Origin: JAYEIH01 sp034659995
GTDB lineage: Archaea; Methanobacteriota_B; Thermococci; Methanofastidiosales; B48-G16
Length of the DNA: 20,969 nucleotides
Direction: 5' to 3'
Assembly (NCBI GenBank): GCA_034659995.1
Contig: JAYEIH010000030.1
Coordinates: 1-20,969, forward strand
The notes under the pieces were generated by a model. The model was not told the DNA's origin and made no database searches. It saw only the letters and a list, made by a program, of their open reading frames with translations. Made by a program: the position numbers and the translations under genes. Positions 13,772 through 19,866 of this stretch are shown here, in pieces (position 1 is the first letter of the stretch; each line of letters opens with the position of its first letter).

Positions 13772-15223
13772 ATAAAGGAAAAAGTACTGGCAGGTCTCGA
13801 ACCCCAATCCGTATGGAAAATTTTTGAAAACATAACACAAATTCCCCGTCCTTCCAAAGGAGAAGAAGAGATACGTCGATGGATTAAAGGATGGGCGAAA
13901 AAACATGATATTTCATTTAAAGAAGACACTGTGGGCAATATCCTCTTGAGAAAGGAGGCTGCCACCGACTGCGAGGGGTATCCAACATTAATTTTTCAGG
14001 CACATATGGATATGGTCTGTCAGAAAACAGAGGAAGCGAAGATTGATCCAGCCCGCGAGCCATTAAAAATTAAGATTGTCGATGGTTATGTCACCGCTGA
14101 AGGTACCACGCTTGGAGCGGATAATGGCATAGGCGTGGCCTACGCGTTGGCCGCTTTTCTTCTGGACAACCATGGTCCGCTGGAAGCGATCCTCACAGTG
14201 GACGAGGAGACAGGAATGACCGGCGCTCTTGAGATGGAGAAAGGATTCTTTTCCGGGAAGTACCTGTTGAATCTCGACAGTGAGGAGTTAGGAACGATTA
14301 CAATCGGAAGCGCGGGCGGAGGGGACACAGAGTATCATCTTCCTCTCACTATTAAGAAAAGGGAGAACTGGAAAGCGATAAAAATAGAAGTGAAAAATCT
14401 TAAAGGCGGCCATTCTGGTATTCACATAGATTCACCACATTTAAATGCAATTAAAACTGTAGTTAATGGTATTTTATCCTTAAAAGATAATGCAGAGTTT
14501 CTTATCAGCAGCATCAACGGAGGATCGGTTCATAATGCGATCCCTGTAAATGCCGAGTGCATTCTTTTAGTCCCCGCGGAAAGAAAAAAAGAAGCCCTGG
14601 CTGTTCTTGAGAAATGGAGGGAGAAAGTGTTGGAGGACAATCGGGAAAATGAGCCGGAGATGGAGATAGTTGTCTCACAAACAGATGAGTCCAAGGGCCT
14701 AACAGAGGAACAAACGGATGCTCTCCTTTCCCTTCTTAACGAGATTCCTCATGGACCGCTTTCCTATAGCAATGAGATGGAAGGTCTGGTGCAGACCTCA
14801 AATAACCTTGCCACTGTTGAGACCTGTGAGGAGACGGTAGATATAGCCCTGAGCAGCCGGAGCTCGGTGAATAAAGAGCTGAAACAGCTCCAAGAGCACT
14901 TAGCGGATCTCGGTGAGCCTTATGGTGCAAATGTGGAACAACCACAGATATATCCCGGCTGGGAACCTGATCCCAACTCACCGTTTCTTCTTATGGTGAA
15001 GGGTTCGTATGAAACGATTCTTAAAAAAGAGGTCTCGCTGAAGGCGATGCATGCCGGGCTGGAATGTGGAATGTTTTTACAACTGAACCAGGAGTTACAG
15101 GTAGTTTCCATAGGGCCGGATATTAAGGATGTCCACACGCCAGATGAGCGGATCTTTATTAAAAGTGTTGGAATAGTTTGGAAGGTTCTCAGAGATGTGA
15201 TAGAGAACATGGGCACTATGTGA
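13772..15223 (+). CDS. pepD: PepD-type aminoacyl-histidine dipeptidase, non-canonical start
   Basis: This M20 metallopeptidase cleaves dipeptides such as Xaa-His using two metal ions. It has HMDMVCQK (H78, D80), TLGADNGIGV (D117), DEETG (E145, E146), NLDSEE, GGHSG and C-terminal DVHTPDE (H455), spaced as in PepD. Reading in frame from 13772 gives 483 residues, close to the 485 of E. coli PepD, including the expected LEPQSVWKIFENITQIPRPS. No ATG, GTG or TTG occurs in frame between the upstream stop at 13751 and the GTG at 13931, which would delete about 53 conserved residues. The likely starts are ATA at 13772 (AGGTGAT site 3 bases before) or CTG at 13787 (AAGGA site 7 bases before). A former ATG mutated to ATA, or a sequence error, is possible. 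The end is 4 bases from the convergent tRNA gene. Confidence 0.82.
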   Translation: MKEKVLAGLEPQSVWKIFENITQIPRPSKGEEEIRRWIKGWAKKHDISFKEDTVGNILLRKEAATDCEGYPTLIFQAHMDMVCQKTEEAKIDPAREPLKIKIVDGYVTAEGTTLGADNGIGVAYALAAFLLDNHGPLEAILTVDEETGMTGALEMEKGFFSGKYLLNLDSEELGTITIGSAGGGDTEYHLPLTIKKRENWKAIKIEVKNLKGGHSGIHIDSPHLNAIKTVVNGILSLKDNAEFLISSINGGSVHNAIPVNAECILLVPAERKKEALAVLEKWREKVLEDNRENEPEMEIVVSQTDESKGLTEEQTDALLSLLNEIPHGPLSYSNEMEGLVQTSNNLATVETCEETVDIALSSRSSVNKELKQLQEHLADLGEPYGANVEQPQIYPGWEPDPNSPFLLMVKGSYETILKKEVSLKAMHAGLECGMFLQLNQELQVVSIGPDIKDVHTPDERIFIKSVGIVWKVLRDVIENMGTM

Positions 15224-15227
15224 TATA

Positions 15228-15299
15228 AGCCCTGGGCGGGGATTGAACCCGCGGCCTCACCCTTACCAAGGGCACGCTCTACCACTGAGCCACCAGGGC
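15228..15299 (-). tRNA. tRNA-Thr (anticodon GGT)
   Basis: The minus strand folds as a complete 72-base tRNA. Acceptor GCCCTGG pairs with CCAGGGC. The D stem is GCTC/GAGC, and the anticodon stem TGCCC/GGGTG (with two G-T wobbles) has loop TTGGTAA, giving anticodon GGT for threonine. The T arm is GCGGG-TTCAATC-CCCGC. The discriminator is T and no CCA is encoded, as is common in archaea. It converges with pepD, four bases from its stop, and a TATA element lies upstream at 15327. Confidence 0.95.
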
Positions 15300-15326
15300 A
15301 TGGTATACAAAAAGAAGAAACCGGTA

Positions 15327-15337
15327 CTATAAAAAGT
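15327..15337 (-). promoter_or_regulatory. TATA box of the tRNA-Thr gene
   Basis: The minus strand reads ACTTTTTATAG, centred about 33 bp before the mature tRNA 5' end. It overlaps the stop codon of the upstream transporter gene by one base. Confidence 0.6.
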
Positions 15338-16068
15338 TATCTCCGGAGGAATGTGGAAACCCCTGTTTTAAATGAGATATACCATGCTCCTCCTATGTCT
15401 ATAGCGCCCTGGACGGCGTTAAGTCCTATTATAACGTACCATGGAATGCGCTCTATGGCGGTCTCTGTTGGCATTCCAAAGAAAAGCGGAATGGCGAAGT
15501 AGTAGTTTATCACGGTAGTTACGACTCCTCTCACGATTAAGGCCAGAAAGAGCGTTGTAATGACAAAAGAAAATCTTTTGAACGCCTTTGACTTTTTAAG
15601 ATTGTAATCTTTTGACAGTATCCAGAAACCAAGATAAAAGACTATGCAGGATACTGCCACAAGCAAATGGGAAACCATTTCTTTATTGTTTAAGAGGATA
15701 AAGAGGCTTCCAAAAAGTGCTATCAATGCTATCATGCTGATGAAACTGCCCAAAAGCATGGTTCCTTTTCTTTCCTTTATCTTTATGGCCATTACCGTGG
15801 GGACAATAAACATTGGCACCGTTGCCATCCATTTCATTGTAGCCCCAATGAGCCCTGTGGGAGATACCACTGAGATGACAAGGAACATAACAATACTTGT
15901 TTCCAGTGCAACTCTAAATCCAAAGAGGAAAAATGCTATGAGTACGGGTACGGCAACAAGGTCTATCTTCATTCCCCACTGGGTCACTATCTTTAATGGC
16001 GATAGTTGAAGTACGGCTGATAGTGCGGCAAACAATGCAATGGCTGTAATCTCCTGAACTCTTTTCAT
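15337..16068 (-). CDS. ECF-transporter S component (RibU-like)
   Basis: The 243-residue, roughly six-helix membrane protein resembles the substrate-binding S component of energy-coupling factor vitamin importers. ITAIALFAALSAVLQLSPLK and WGMKIDLVAVPVLIAFFLFG are typical of the riboflavin-type (RibU) subgroup, where K(I/L)D and VPxLIA recur. The remaining helices are unspecific, and the C-terminal basic tail lies inside. Substrate is suggested to be riboflavin or a similar vitamin, with moderate doubt. The ATP-binding EcfA and membrane EcfT partners are not in the window and must be shared from elsewhere. A TATA box about 26 bp upstream points to a leaderless transcript separate from the preceding S-component gene. 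Confidence 0.8.
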   Translation of the reverse strand: MKRVQEITAIALFAALSAVLQLSPLKIVTQWGMKIDLVAVPVLIAFFLFGFRVALETSIVMFLVISVVSPTGLIGATMKWMATVPMFIVPTVMAIKIKERKGTMLLGSFISMIALIALFGSLFILLNNKEMVSHLLVAVSCIVFYLGFWILSKDYNLKKSKAFKRFSFVITTLFLALIVRGVVTTVINYYFAIPLFFGMPTETAIERIPWYVIIGLNAVQGAIDIGGAWYISFKTGVSTFLRR

Positions 16069-16088
16069 GCTTCAAAAATGGAGATTTC

Positions 16089-16098
16089 TTTTATAAAG
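16089..16098 (-). promoter_or_regulatory. TATA box of the RibU-like gene
   Basis: The minus strand reads AGCTTTATAAAA (about 16087-16098), centred about 26 bp before the ATG at 16068. The transcript start would coincide with the start codon. Confidence 0.6.
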
Positions 16099-16112
16099 CT
16101 TTGCATTTTTAC

Positions 16113-16727
16113 TCATTTTTGCCACTCATGTGGGAGCTTGATTTTTTCTGTTATAATTGTTGCCAAAGTTATACCCGAAACCATTTGAAGGATGTTAATA
16201 GGTACTTCGATAGCTGCTGCCTGAATGGAAATGGATTCACCGCCTATCATTTTATAGATGAATATTTCTCCTATAAAGTATCCAATAACCATAAAAGTCC
16301 CTCCTACTGCACCAGCAAAGATTTTAATTCGCCTATCAGTTTTTTTTCCAAACGGAAGGTGCTTTTTTTCATAGATACGTCCTACAAGGTATCCTTCAAC
16401 AGCTTTGACCACCAACGTTATAGGTGCAAAGAAAGGGAATCCCCACAAATCTGCAATTGCCGATCCTATGCCGCCAACAAAACTAGCGGTATAGCTTCCA
16501 AAAAGGAATGCAGCAGTGTAGATAATGGTCTCTCCAAAGTTGAAATATCCTCCTGTTGCACTGATAGGAATTCTTAGGAACATCGTTGCTATTGCAGTGA
16601 GAGCTGTGAAGATGCCAAGCATTGCCACTTCTTTGCTTGAAATCTTTTTTTTAGTTAATTTCTTCATTAGAGCATACACCAAAAGGGAAAATACAACAAA
16701 TGTTATGATTCTTATTTCCGGATCCAT
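16113..16727 (-). CDS. ECF-transporter S component (PF07155-like)
   Basis: The 204-residue membrane protein matches the S-component family formerly called DUF1393 (PF07155). After an N-terminal helix and a Lys-rich inside loop comes a helix with AMLGIFTALTAIATMFLRIPI. It then has SATGGYFNFGETIIYTAAFLFG and GGIGSAIADLWGFPFFAPITLVVKAVEGYLVG, the most conserved stretch. The extra N-terminal helix gives about six or seven predicted TMs. Substrate is a vitamin or precursor; the family includes hydroxymethylpyrimidine- and riboflavin-type transporters, and the sequence does not decide. It has its own operator-like promoter. A second S component follows. No EcfA or EcfT is nearby, so it probably uses a shared module. 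Confidence 0.85.
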   Translation of the reverse strand: MDPEIRIITFVVFSLLVYALMKKLTKKKISSKEVAMLGIFTALTAIATMFLRIPISATGGYFNFGETIIYTAAFLFGSYTASFVGGIGSAIADLWGFPFFAPITLVVKAVEGYLVGRIYEKKHLPFGKKTDRRIKIFAGAVGGTFMVIGYFIGEIFIYKMIGGESISIQAAAIEVPINILQMVSGITLATIITEKIKLPHEWQK

Positions 16728-16741
16728 TTTATCACCGACTG

Positions 16742-16780
16742 TACAAGTTACTACTTGTATATAAAGTTTTCCCTTGTATA
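16742..16780 (-). promoter_or_regulatory. Promoter with palindromic operator-like site for the S-component gene
   Basis: A perfect inverted repeat TACAAGT-TACT-ACTTGTA lies at 16742-16759. The TATA element (minus strand CTTTATATAC, about 16757-16766) overlaps its upstream end, so the repeat sits between the TATA box and the expected start near 16738. That is the usual place for an archaeal repressor. A further half-site, CTTGTATA, is at 16773-16780. GGTGATAAA near 16728-16736 precedes the ATG. Confidence 0.55.
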
Positions 16781-16781
16781 G

Positions 16782-17876
16782 TTAGGGCTTTACGTAACTG
16801 AGGATATTTTCTTTGTTCTCGAGGATCGCCCTTGCCGTTAGTTCCCTGTCATTTCCCGCCAGAACAATGACTTTTTGATTGAGGGAGAATACGTCCTCTC
16901 TTGCAAATACATCATACGCTCCCTCCGTTTCGAGGTAGTTCATCAAGCTGAGATCCAAAACCTGGCTCACGATATACCCTACGGTATCGTATGCTTTATG
17001 CCCCCCCAGCATTATCAGTATCTCCTTATCTCTATAGGAATCAAAGCTGTTTGGGAATATCCTCGTCACGTTTATCTTGTTACTCTCCAAAAAGAACTCA
17101 AGCCCTTCGCCCTCTCTGTGCCAGTCTATTGCATTTGAAAGTATATAGACCATTGGCTTTTCTGCGCTGATACTCCGGGTCATGGTGTTGTTGGTCTCGT
17201 CCATTTCCTCCACCATCTCTTTCAGATCCACCCTTACCTTGATCTCTCTTTCTCCTTCCATTGTAGGGGTCCAAAAGGTTGATTTCATTTCAAACGCACC
17301 GGGAGCAAGTTTATTTACCTCAAGGCTGTCTATCAGTGTTTTTCCGTCATAGAATCCTATTTCACAAACTTCTTTTGTGGAGGCTTCTCCCACGTTCTTG
17401 ACCTCCGCCATTATCTGTATCTCCTCATCCACCTTTGGTGCGGGATTGGAAAAGGATATATCCGTCACAGTAAGATCAGGGGCCGAAACATGGATATCCT
17501 CCTCTTTTTTATTGTTTTCTTCATTGCTTTCCTCCACCGTGTCTTTCGGGTCAATGAGCACGGTAAGAAGGTAATCACCATAATCAAGTGTTACCCCAAT
17601 ACGTACCGTCTTAGTTTCATTGGCAGGACAGTCTATTGTTGTATCATCTTGATGAACAGCATTGGTATCTTTATTTTTTAGTCCATACCTCACGGTGACA
17701 GTGTACAGATCCACGCTGCTCTTGTTTTCTATATTTACATTGATATACCCAAACTCACCGGCGGTAAGATTGCTTGTTATGTTACTGACGGTAAGATCAG
17801 GTTTCTCGGCGTATTCCGGAGGCAGAAGTATCAGTGATACTGCAAGAAATAAAAAAAGTACTGAGGTCTTTCTCAT
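16782..17876 (-). CDS. Exported CARDB-domain protein
   Basis: The 364-residue product has a signal peptide (about 1-23). Two CARDB-like beta-sandwich domains follow (about 25-132 and 135-245), each with PDLTV-x-(N/D)-I and the closing NEENN/DETNNT element. The C-terminal domain (about 248-364) has ILIMLGGHKAYDTVG and VIVLAGNDRELTARAILENKEN, a pattern seen in archaeal secreted and S-layer-associated proteins. The function is unknown; a cell-surface role is inferred. I chose the ATG at 17876 because it overlaps the pyrI stop in an ATGA arrangement and starts the signal peptide; a longer reading from 17933 lies inside pyrI. It is translationally coupled as the last gene of the pyrBI operon, an odd partner. 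Confidence 0.8.
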   Translation of the reverse strand: MRKTSVLFLFLAVSLILLPPEYAEKPDLTVSNITSNLTAGEFGYINVNIENKSSVDLYTVTVRYGLKNKDTNAVHQDDTTIDCPANETKTVRIGVTLDYGDYLLTVLIDPKDTVEESNEENNKKEEDIHVSAPDLTVTDISFSNPAPKVDEEIQIMAEVKNVGEASTKEVCEIGFYDGKTLIDSLEVNKLAPGAFEMKSTFWTPTMEGEREIKVRVDLKEMVEEMDETNNTMTRSISAEKPMVYILSNAIDWHREGEGLEFFLESNKINVTRIFPNSFDSYRDKEILIMLGGHKAYDTVGYIVSQVLDLSLMNYLETEGAYDVFAREDVFSLNQKVIVLAGNDRELTARAILENKENILSYVKP

Positions 17877-18331
17877 ATCCTTAGCCTCTTGAGGATCTCG
17901 TCTTCCTCCATCAACCGTTCGCAGTAGTAGCATCTCAGTACCGCGGGGTTCTTTTTTACCACAATAAACTTTGAGATGCCCTCTATTCTTGAGATGCAGT
18001 TTGGATTTGTGCAGGAGATTACTCCTTCTATTTCATTGGGAAGTTCTATCTTTCTTTTTTCTGCAACCTCGTAGTTTTTTATAATGTTTATGGTGGATTC
18101 AGGTGATATAAGTGCTATTTCATTGACTTCTTCCTCGGAAAGCTCTCTGTTCTCAATTTTTATTATATCCTTTGCATCATACAGGCTGCTGTGAACATTC
18201 ATGGCCACTGTTACGGCGTTATTATACTCTTCAAGGTGCAAAAGTCTCACGACGTCCAAGGCCTTTCCCGAGTTGATATGGTCAATTACCGTCCCGTTCT
18301 TTATAGCCGATACCTTGAGCTCTTTTTTCAT
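17873..18331 (-). CDS. pyrI: Aspartate carbamoyltransferase regulatory chain
   Basis: PyrI binds nucleotide effectors (CTP and ATP in E. coli) and transmits allosteric control to the PyrB trimers. The 152-residue sequence has the N-terminal allosteric domain (about 1-95), including GTVIDHINSGKALDVVRLL. The C-terminal zinc domain has CTNPNC (C107, C112) and CYYC (C134, C137), the four zinc ligands joining the catalytic chain. It overlaps pyrB by four bases (ATGA) and overlaps the CARDB gene the same way at its end. The length equals the E. coli chain, 152-153 residues. Confidence 0.96.
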   Translation of the reverse strand: MKKELKVSAIKNGTVIDHINSGKALDVVRLLHLEEYNNAVTVAMNVHSSLYDAKDIIKIENRELSEEEVNEIALISPESTINIIKNYEVAEKRKIELPNEIEGVISCTNPNCISRIEGISKFIVVKKNPAVLRCYYCERLMEEDEILKRLRI

Positions 18332-19245
18332 TTTATTACCCCTAAAATCAGGCTTAAAATAGCCATTCTTACGGGAATTCCATTTCCCGCCTGTTCAAAG
18401 TAGATTGCGTTCTCTGTTTTGTCAATCTCAGAGGATATTTCATCCACTCTTGGCAGAGGATGCATTATCTTTGTGCTGCCCAAAGCATTTAGCGTTCCGG
18501 GGAGTATCTTGTACACCCCCCGCACCTTTTCATACTCCGCTGCATCAGGAAACCGTTCTTTCTGTATTCGTGTTACATAGAGAATATCTGTCTCTCCTAT
18601 CTCTTCAAGCTTAGTTATCTCCCTGTATGGGATATCGTTTCTTTCAAGGTGTTTTTTAATCTCAGGGGGCATTTTGAGTGTTTCCGGAGATATAAATGTC
18701 AAGTTTACGTCGTAATGGGTCAGGGCAGTTGCCAGTGAATGGACCGTTCTTCCATACTTAAGGTCCCCCATCAGTGCTATACTTAATCCATCTATCTTAC
18801 CGTACTCCTTATTTATTGTATAGAGATCGAGCAGTGTCTGTGTTGGATGTTGATTGGATCCGTCTCCCGCATTTATGAGAGGGGTATCCACCGCATCCGC
18901 AGCAAGTCTCGCCGCACCTTCATTCGGATGCCTCATTACAATCACGTCACTATACTGTTCCACAGTTCTCACGGTGTCTGCTAGTGTTTCTCCCTTTGTC
19001 GTGGAGGATGTCCCTGCCTCTGCAAACCCCACTATCTTTCCTCCAAGTTGCCTCATGGCGGACTCGAAGGAGAGCCTTGTTCTTGTTGAAGGCTCAAAAA
19101 ATAATGTTGAAAGAACATATTTCTCCAGGAGCTTTCTGTTTTGCTCCATATTTTTTTCCATCTCTTCAGATTTTTCAATAATATACGTTATATCTTCTTT
19201 TGTCATATCCCTGATGGAGATGATATCTCTATCCCTCATATTCAT
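18328..19245 (-). CDS. pyrB: Aspartate carbamoyltransferase catalytic chain
   Basis: PyrB condenses carbamoyl phosphate with aspartate to give carbamoyl aspartate, the first committed pyrimidine step. The 305-residue protein carries STRTR (about 53-57), SSTTKGET with K84, RHPNEGAARL (R105), NQHPTQTLLDL (H133) and HPLPR near the C-terminus, the carbamoyl-phosphate and aspartate sites. The ATG at 19245 is preceded by GTGAGGG with 5-base spacing and lies just after the zinc-ribbon gene stop. An ATG at 19281 would add 12 residues and overlap that gene. It has the partner pyrI downstream, so the enzyme is probably the class B heterododecamer. Confidence 0.96.
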   Translation of the reverse strand: MNMRDRDIISIRDMTKEDITYIIEKSEEMEKNMEQNRKLLEKYVLSTLFFEPSTRTRLSFESAMRQLGGKIVGFAEAGTSSTTKGETLADTVRTVEQYSDVIVMRHPNEGAARLAADAVDTPLINAGDGSNQHPTQTLLDLYTINKEYGKIDGLSIALMGDLKYGRTVHSLATALTHYDVNLTFISPETLKMPPEIKKHLERNDIPYREITKLEEIGETDILYVTRIQKERFPDAAEYEKVRGVYKILPGTLNALGSTKIMHPLPRVDEISSEIDKTENAIYFEQAGNGIPVRMAILSLILGVIK

Positions 19246-19253
19246 TGTATCCC

Positions 19254-19559
19254 TCACAGTTTTGCTCCACAGAATCTGCAAAACCTTGCGTCTTTATCTA
19301 TCTCTTTATTGCACTTTGGGCAGTGTTTTGTTTTTTTCTCAGGTTTCGGTGCTTCCTTTTTTTCCGTCTCCTTTTCTTCCGACTCCATGAGCTCCAATTT
19401 CTTGGATATAATCTCCCGTGCCGTTAAACGAAATTCTTTTTCTAACTCAGGTCTAATTTTTTCTTCGACCTCTTCAAGGACCTCCTTCCTGATAGTTTCA
19501 TCCAGAATCTGCACAAACTCCGGAACCTCCAATTTCATAGTAAATGCTTCTTCTTTCAT
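19254..19559 (-). CDS. Small zinc-ribbon protein, operon leader gene of pyrBI
   Basis: The 101-residue product has an acidic/basic, probably coiled-coil N-terminal region (about 10-60, rich in Glu and Lys), a Lys/Glu/Pro linker, and a C-terminal zinc ribbon with C80, C83, C94 and C97 (HCPKCNKEIDKDARFCRFCG). Such zinc ribbons are common in archaeal small proteins and do not reveal function. GAGGAGAT precedes the ATG. An internal ATG at residue 8 is possible. Its stop lies 8 bases before the pyrB ATG, so it is cotranscribed and perhaps coupled. A role in pyrimidine-gene control is only inference from position. Confidence 0.8.
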   Translation of the reverse strand: MKEEAFTMKLEVPEFVQILDETIRKEVLEEVEEKIRPELEKEFRLTAREIISKKLELMESEEKETEKKEAPKPEKKTKHCPKCNKEIDKDARFCRFCGAKL

Positions 19560-19592
19560 AGTATCTCCTCTTTACGTAGGTGGGAGTTTATT

Positions 19593-19603
19593 CCTTATAT
19601 ATC
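19593..19603 (-). promoter_or_regulatory. TATA box of the zinc-ribbon/pyrBI operon
   Basis: The minus strand reads GATATATAAGG, about 35-44 bp before the ATG at 19559. That gives a short leader holding the GAGGAGAT ribosome-binding site. Confidence 0.6.
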
Positions 19604-19788
19604 TTTCTTAGAAAAGACCTTCAGTCCGCCCATCTCTCATCATTGTTCAGACGCTGTCGATATCATCATCGATCTTTTAAGGTAGTGGTCACCGAGGTAT
19701 AAAAAGGTTGGGGGGTATCTTAAAATTCCTTCCCACGTTATTCACACCAGAGCAACCAAAACGTTTTTAAAGGTGAAGGTAATAACAT

Positions 19789-19836
19789 ATGGCAGACCCT
19801 TCTGATGACTTAAGAGGAAGGGGGGGTGAAGAGTAA
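19789..19836 (+). promoter_or_regulatory. Peptidase leader element with 15-codon leader ORF
   Basis: ATG at 19789 opens a 15-codon frame ending TAA at 19834-19836 and encoding MADPSDDLRGRGGEE. GGTGAAGGT is about 9 bases upstream. It contains GATGACTTAA (19804-19813), exactly repeated in the permease leader at 9577-9586. Both lie about 30 bases after a TATA-like element. If transcription starts from the nearer TATA, the ATG lies at or before the start site, so coding requires the upstream TATA at 19697. Confidence 0.4.
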
Positions 19837-19866
19837 GGAAAAAAACCACAAAAGAGGTGAAACAGA

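Larger units (their letters stand above)
19560..19866. other. 307-base divergent promoter region
   Basis: This region carries the pyr-operon promoter leftward and two rightward TATA candidates for the secreted peptidase: GTATAAAAAG (19697-19706) and TTTTTAAAG (19764-19772). A short inverted repeat (TCGAT at 19657-19661 with ATCGA at 19668-19672) lies between them. No other gene-like sequence is seen apart from the leader ORF described separately. Confidence 0.55.

Noticed and set aside
13931..13933. GTG as start of the PepD homologue
   Set aside because: Conserved residues of the family continue upstream in frame for about 53 codons.
15228..15299. tRNA as integration site of a mobile element
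   Set aside because: No integrase, no repeated tRNA 3' end and no change in composition are visible nearby.
17877..17933. Longer start of the CARDB protein at 17933
   Set aside because: It lies inside pyrI and would put 19 charged residues before the signal peptide.
19246..19281. Longer pyrB start at ATG 19281
   Set aside because: It overlaps the upstream gene and lacks a good site; GTGAGGG is correctly spaced from 19245.
19657..19672. TCGAT/ATCGA inverted repeat as operator
   Set aside because: The arms are only 5 bp and lie away from either promoter's TATA box, so this is not distinguishable from chance.
19803..19809. C box (TGATGA) of a C/D small RNA
   Set aside because: The matching copy at 9576-9582 has CGATGA, and I see no D box or kink-turn partner.
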